64,000 nt of DNA from Roseiarcus sp963776665 (GTDB lineage Bacteria; Pseudomonadota; Alphaproteobacteria; Rhizobiales; Beijerinckiaceae). Position numbers and translations under genes: made by a program. The notes below the pieces were generated by a model. That model did no database searches. It saw only the letters and a program-made list of their open reading frames with translations, and was not told the origin of the DNA. Shown here piece by piece: positions 62,214-64,000 of the stretch (within the stretch, counting starts at the first letter, position 1; every line of letters starts with the position of its first letter). The stretch covers positions 49,334 through 113,333 of the forward strand of contig CAVZNQ010000024.1 of the NCBI GenBank assembly GCA_963776665.1, given 5' to 3'.

Positions 62214-62590
62214 ACGACCCGGGGCGGGCTGCGGCTCGCCCCTTCGCTGTTAGACCGTCGCCCATCCCGGTCAGGACGCCCGCCAGCGACAACGCGTTCC
62301 GCCTCAATCGGTAGCCCGGCGCGTTGCCCCGTTAAGCCCTTGCGGCCCCTCCGGGCGTCACGCCCCAGAACCACGCGGCGCTCGCGAACCTGAAGACCGG
62401 CGTTCTTGCCACATCCCCGGCTGCGGCCCGGTGCAGGCGCCCAAATGAGCAGAAAGCAATCTGTTAAAGCATATCTGTTAAGGTAAATGTGGGGATAGTC
62501 CTACGTCATGGCGGCGCGCGCATACTCCAGATCGCTGAGGGACATCATCGGGTTTCCCGTGCTCCCTCTTCTCTTGATGGAGGTCTCCAA
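62214..62590. other. intergenic with a short direct repeat
   Basis: 377 bp. TCTGTTAAAG and TCTGTTAAGG (62459-62484) are direct repeats 16 bp apart in an AT-rich spot ahead of the Gly-rich gene and could be an operator. The remainder shows nothing recognisable. Confidence 0.35.
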
Positions 62591-62911
62591 ATGAAGCGCA
62601 TTCTTATCGCATCGGTCGCCGTGGTCGCTTTGGCGTCCCCGGCCTTCGCTGGCTCTGTCGCCGTCGGCGCTGCGGTGTCGGCGTCGGGCGTCTCGACCGG
62701 GCCGGGCTTTGGCGCGGCTGTGGCTGGCAACACCTCGATCGGCCTTGGCGTCGGCGGGTCAGCGCACGGTACGCACGGCAACGTTTCGGTCGGGCTCGGC
62801 GTGGCGTCCTCGAACTCGGCTGGCGTGAGCGTCGGTAATGCTCACGGCGCCGCTGGCGGTATTGCCGTCGGCGTTGGCGCCAGCACGAGCGGCCACGGCC
62901 ACGGCCACTAA
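62591..62911 (+). CDS. Gly/Ala/Val-rich secreted protein
   Basis: 106 residues from ATG 62591, with GGAGG ten bases upstream. Signal peptide MKRILIASVAVVALASPAFA. The mature part is a repeat of short Gly/Ser/Val units (SIGLGVGGSAHG, NVSVGLGVASSNSA, GIAVGVGASTSG) ending in GHGHGH. Repeated beta-strand-turn units suggest an adhesin-like or curli-like secreted structure. No family recognised. Followed by two similar genes, all on the same strand. Confidence 0.65.
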   Translation: MKRILIASVAVVALASPAFAGSVAVGAAVSASGVSTGPGFGAAVAGNTSIGLGVGGSAHGTHGNVSVGLGVASSNSAGVSVGNAHGAAGGIAVGVGASTSGHGHGH

Positions 62912-62936
62912 GCCGCTTGTAACCTTCGAGTCGAGT

Positions 62937-62987
62937 GCGGATGAGGCCGACGACGCCAATCGCGACCGCGTGCTTCGCCTCATCCGC
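62937..62987. repeat. intercistronic inverted repeat
   Basis: GCGGATGAGGC (62937-62947) and GCCTCATCCGC (62977-62987) are exact inverted copies with a 29-bp loop. No T-run follows, so it is more likely a transcript-stabilising or REP-like hairpin between the two secreted protein genes than a terminator. Confidence 0.5.
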
Positions 62988-63014
62988 GCAGGCCCCAAGG
63001 AAGGAGGACCAAAA

Positions 63015-63551
63015 ATGAAAACCATCACTCTCGTCTCAATCGCCGCGCTCGCTATGGCGTCACCCGCCCTCGCTGGCCCCGCTACGGGCGTCGGCGGCGG
63101 CGGCCACAACTCTAACGGCGGCTGCTGCGGCGGCGGCCATGTCCCCATCGGCGCCGTCATCGGCCAGATCGGCCATGTCGTCTCCGAGATCGGCGCGCTT
63201 TCCACCAGCAACGACACGCCAGCGCAGACGACGGCGGCGGTGCGCGGCATCTTCGGCCAGATCGGCACGATTGGGGCCGAGGTCGGCCATATCGAGGGCG
63301 CGCACAACGTGACGGTGAGCAACACCGCCACCAGCCACACAGTGAGCGAGACGGGGCACAATCAGGCCGCCTCATTCTCCATCGGCATCGGCCCGGCGAC
63401 AGCGACCGCAAGCGCGACGACCACGTCCAGAGGCGGGCGCAACGCCTCGGCTACGGCGGTGACGGCGGTGGCGAGCGTCAACGGCGTATCCGACGCGGTT
63501 GCGGCGGCGCAGGGCGGCCATGCCACCGCGACGACCTCGGTTGGGCCGTGA
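63015..63551 (+). CDS. Gly/Thr/Ala-rich secreted protein
   Basis: 178 residues from ATG 63015 (AAGGAGGA eight bases upstream). Signal peptide MKTITLVSIAALAMASPALA. Mature part: a Gly/Asn/Cys patch (GGGGHNSNGGCCGGGH), a helical middle (IGQIGHVVSEIGALSTSNDT, IFGQIGTIGAEVGHIEGAHN), then a Thr/Ala/Ser-rich tail (PATATASATTTSRGG). Unknown family; paralogous in design to the gene upstream and the partial one downstream. Confidence 0.6.
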   Translation: MKTITLVSIAALAMASPALAGPATGVGGGGHNSNGGCCGGGHVPIGAVIGQIGHVVSEIGALSTSNDTPAQTTAAVRGIFGQIGTIGAEVGHIEGAHNVTVSNTATSHTVSETGHNQAASFSIGIGPATATASATTTSRGGRNASATAVTAVASVNGVSDAVAAAQGGHATATTSVGP

Positions 63552-63837
63552 ACGCTATCGCGCTGGGGTTCGGCGGGTGCGATGCTCGTCGCTTATCGAC
63601 TGGCCGGTCTATCCGCGCTTGAGACGTACTATGCAGGCCTCAACGCGCTCGCGCAATGCGGGGGCCGAGTGTGGCTGCACGGCCCAGCTTGGCAGCGAAA
63701 AACAGCAAATTGGCACGCAATAGCAGGCTTGTCGCCGCTGCTGCCACTACATCGTTGGGCAATCGATGCCGCTGTGTCCGCGTCGGGCGCAAGCGGTCCC
63801 CTGACGATGGGTCGTCAGCACTCTGACTAGGACTCCG
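63552..63837. other. gap with no confident gene
   Basis: 286 bp between the second and third secreted-protein genes. Open stretches on both strands have no ribosome-binding site. Base pattern suggests former coding sequence but no recognisable protein. Confidence 0.35.
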
Positions 63838-64000
63838 ATGAAGACCCTCCCTCTCGTTTCGGCATGTTCGCTCGCCGCCTTCTTTGGCGACATGGCATTC
63901 GCCACCTACAACCCTCAATTCATGGCGGGGCCTGCGCCCAGCGCCATAAGCCTCAAGTGTGAACTTAAAGACCCGGAAGGGCAAGACCCCGGCCACCTTT
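63838..64000 (+). CDS. secreted protein, 5' part only (runs off window)
   Basis: ATG 63838 after GACTCCG. Signal peptide MKTLPLVSACSLAAFFGDMA, cleavage likely after FA, then TYNPQFMAGPAPSAISLKCE and on to the window end in frame. The start resembles that of the two preceding genes (MK-x-I/L-x-LVS). Weak ribosome-binding site. Confidence 0.5.
   Translation, partial: MKTLPLVSACSLAAFFGDMAFATYNPQFMAGPAPSAISLKCELKDPEGQDPGHL

Noticed and set aside
1..64000. CRISPR array
   Set aside because: No set of regularly spaced 25-40-bp direct repeats was seen on either strand.
1..64000. Insertion sequence or transposase
   Set aside because: No DDE, HUH or integrase motif found; the repeats seen carry no transposase.

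Overview
The window is high-GC DNA that reads as a chromosome segment of an alphaproteobacterium, most likely of the Hyphomicrobiales (Rhizobiales). The evidence is a heme A synthase, the tatABC and serS-surE-pcm-LysM/M23-DUF815 gene order usual in that order, PEPxxWA-type C-terminal sorting signals, and small families such as DUF6481, DUF2189, DUF2939 and DUF1801. Genus cannot be fixed from the sequence; a Beijerinckiaceae/Methylocystaceae-like relative is only an inference.

Layout. 0-15.6 kb: housekeeping and hypothetical genes (oxidase-like membrane protein, ctaA, hom, two-domain exporters, recJ). Two copies of one dispersed repeat lie here in opposite orientation, at 4.74-5.04 kb and 13.45-13.78 kb. 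15.8-18.6 kb: a ligase-associated exonuclease and an ATP-dependent DNA ligase, both frame-disrupted. 18.6-26.0 kb: GMC oxidoreductase, 3-methyladenine glycosylase, GST, RidA/GDPD, tatABC and an EamA exporter. 26.0-35.2 kb: an envelope-glycan locus lying between tatC and serS. It holds a GT39-like enzyme, GT2, an UPF0104 flippase-like protein, a TylF-type methyltransferase, GT9 and a tandem pair of large membrane proteins. Two near-identical promoter-leader elements serve two of its transcription units. 35.4-47.5 kb: serS, surE, pcm, LysM/M23, DUF815, iscA-type and other genes, with a GH43 arabinanase and a FAH-type hydratase interspersed. 47.6-54.2 kb: RhlE-type helicase, a complete ribose-type ABC transporter and an ECHDC3-like crotonase. 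54.5-58.5 kb: a TIR-coiled-coil-TM-Sel1 protein, aspS and tRNA-Pro(TGG). 58.5-64 kb: island-like DNA after the tRNA, with a solitary ParB-like protein, degraded PEP-CTERM genes, cspA and small Gly/Ala-rich secreted proteins.

A window-wide feature is about 22 single-base frameshifts in genes whose protein is otherwise continuous across the break. Most are +1 insertions, none come with nonsense mutations, and none hit the essential genes (serS, aspS, hom, tatC, ctaA, recJ). They are annotated as frame-disrupted genes with their full span, and sequencing error is a live alternative to gene decay.

How the genes may work together (inference): the 26-35 kb locus looks like one envelope polysaccharide or glycolipid pathway. 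The several PEP-CTERM proteins fit an exopolysaccharide/exosortase lifestyle, although no exosortase is in the window. The TIR-Sel1 protein is the best candidate for a signalling or defence role. The DNA after tRNA-Pro has the character of a decaying integrated element.
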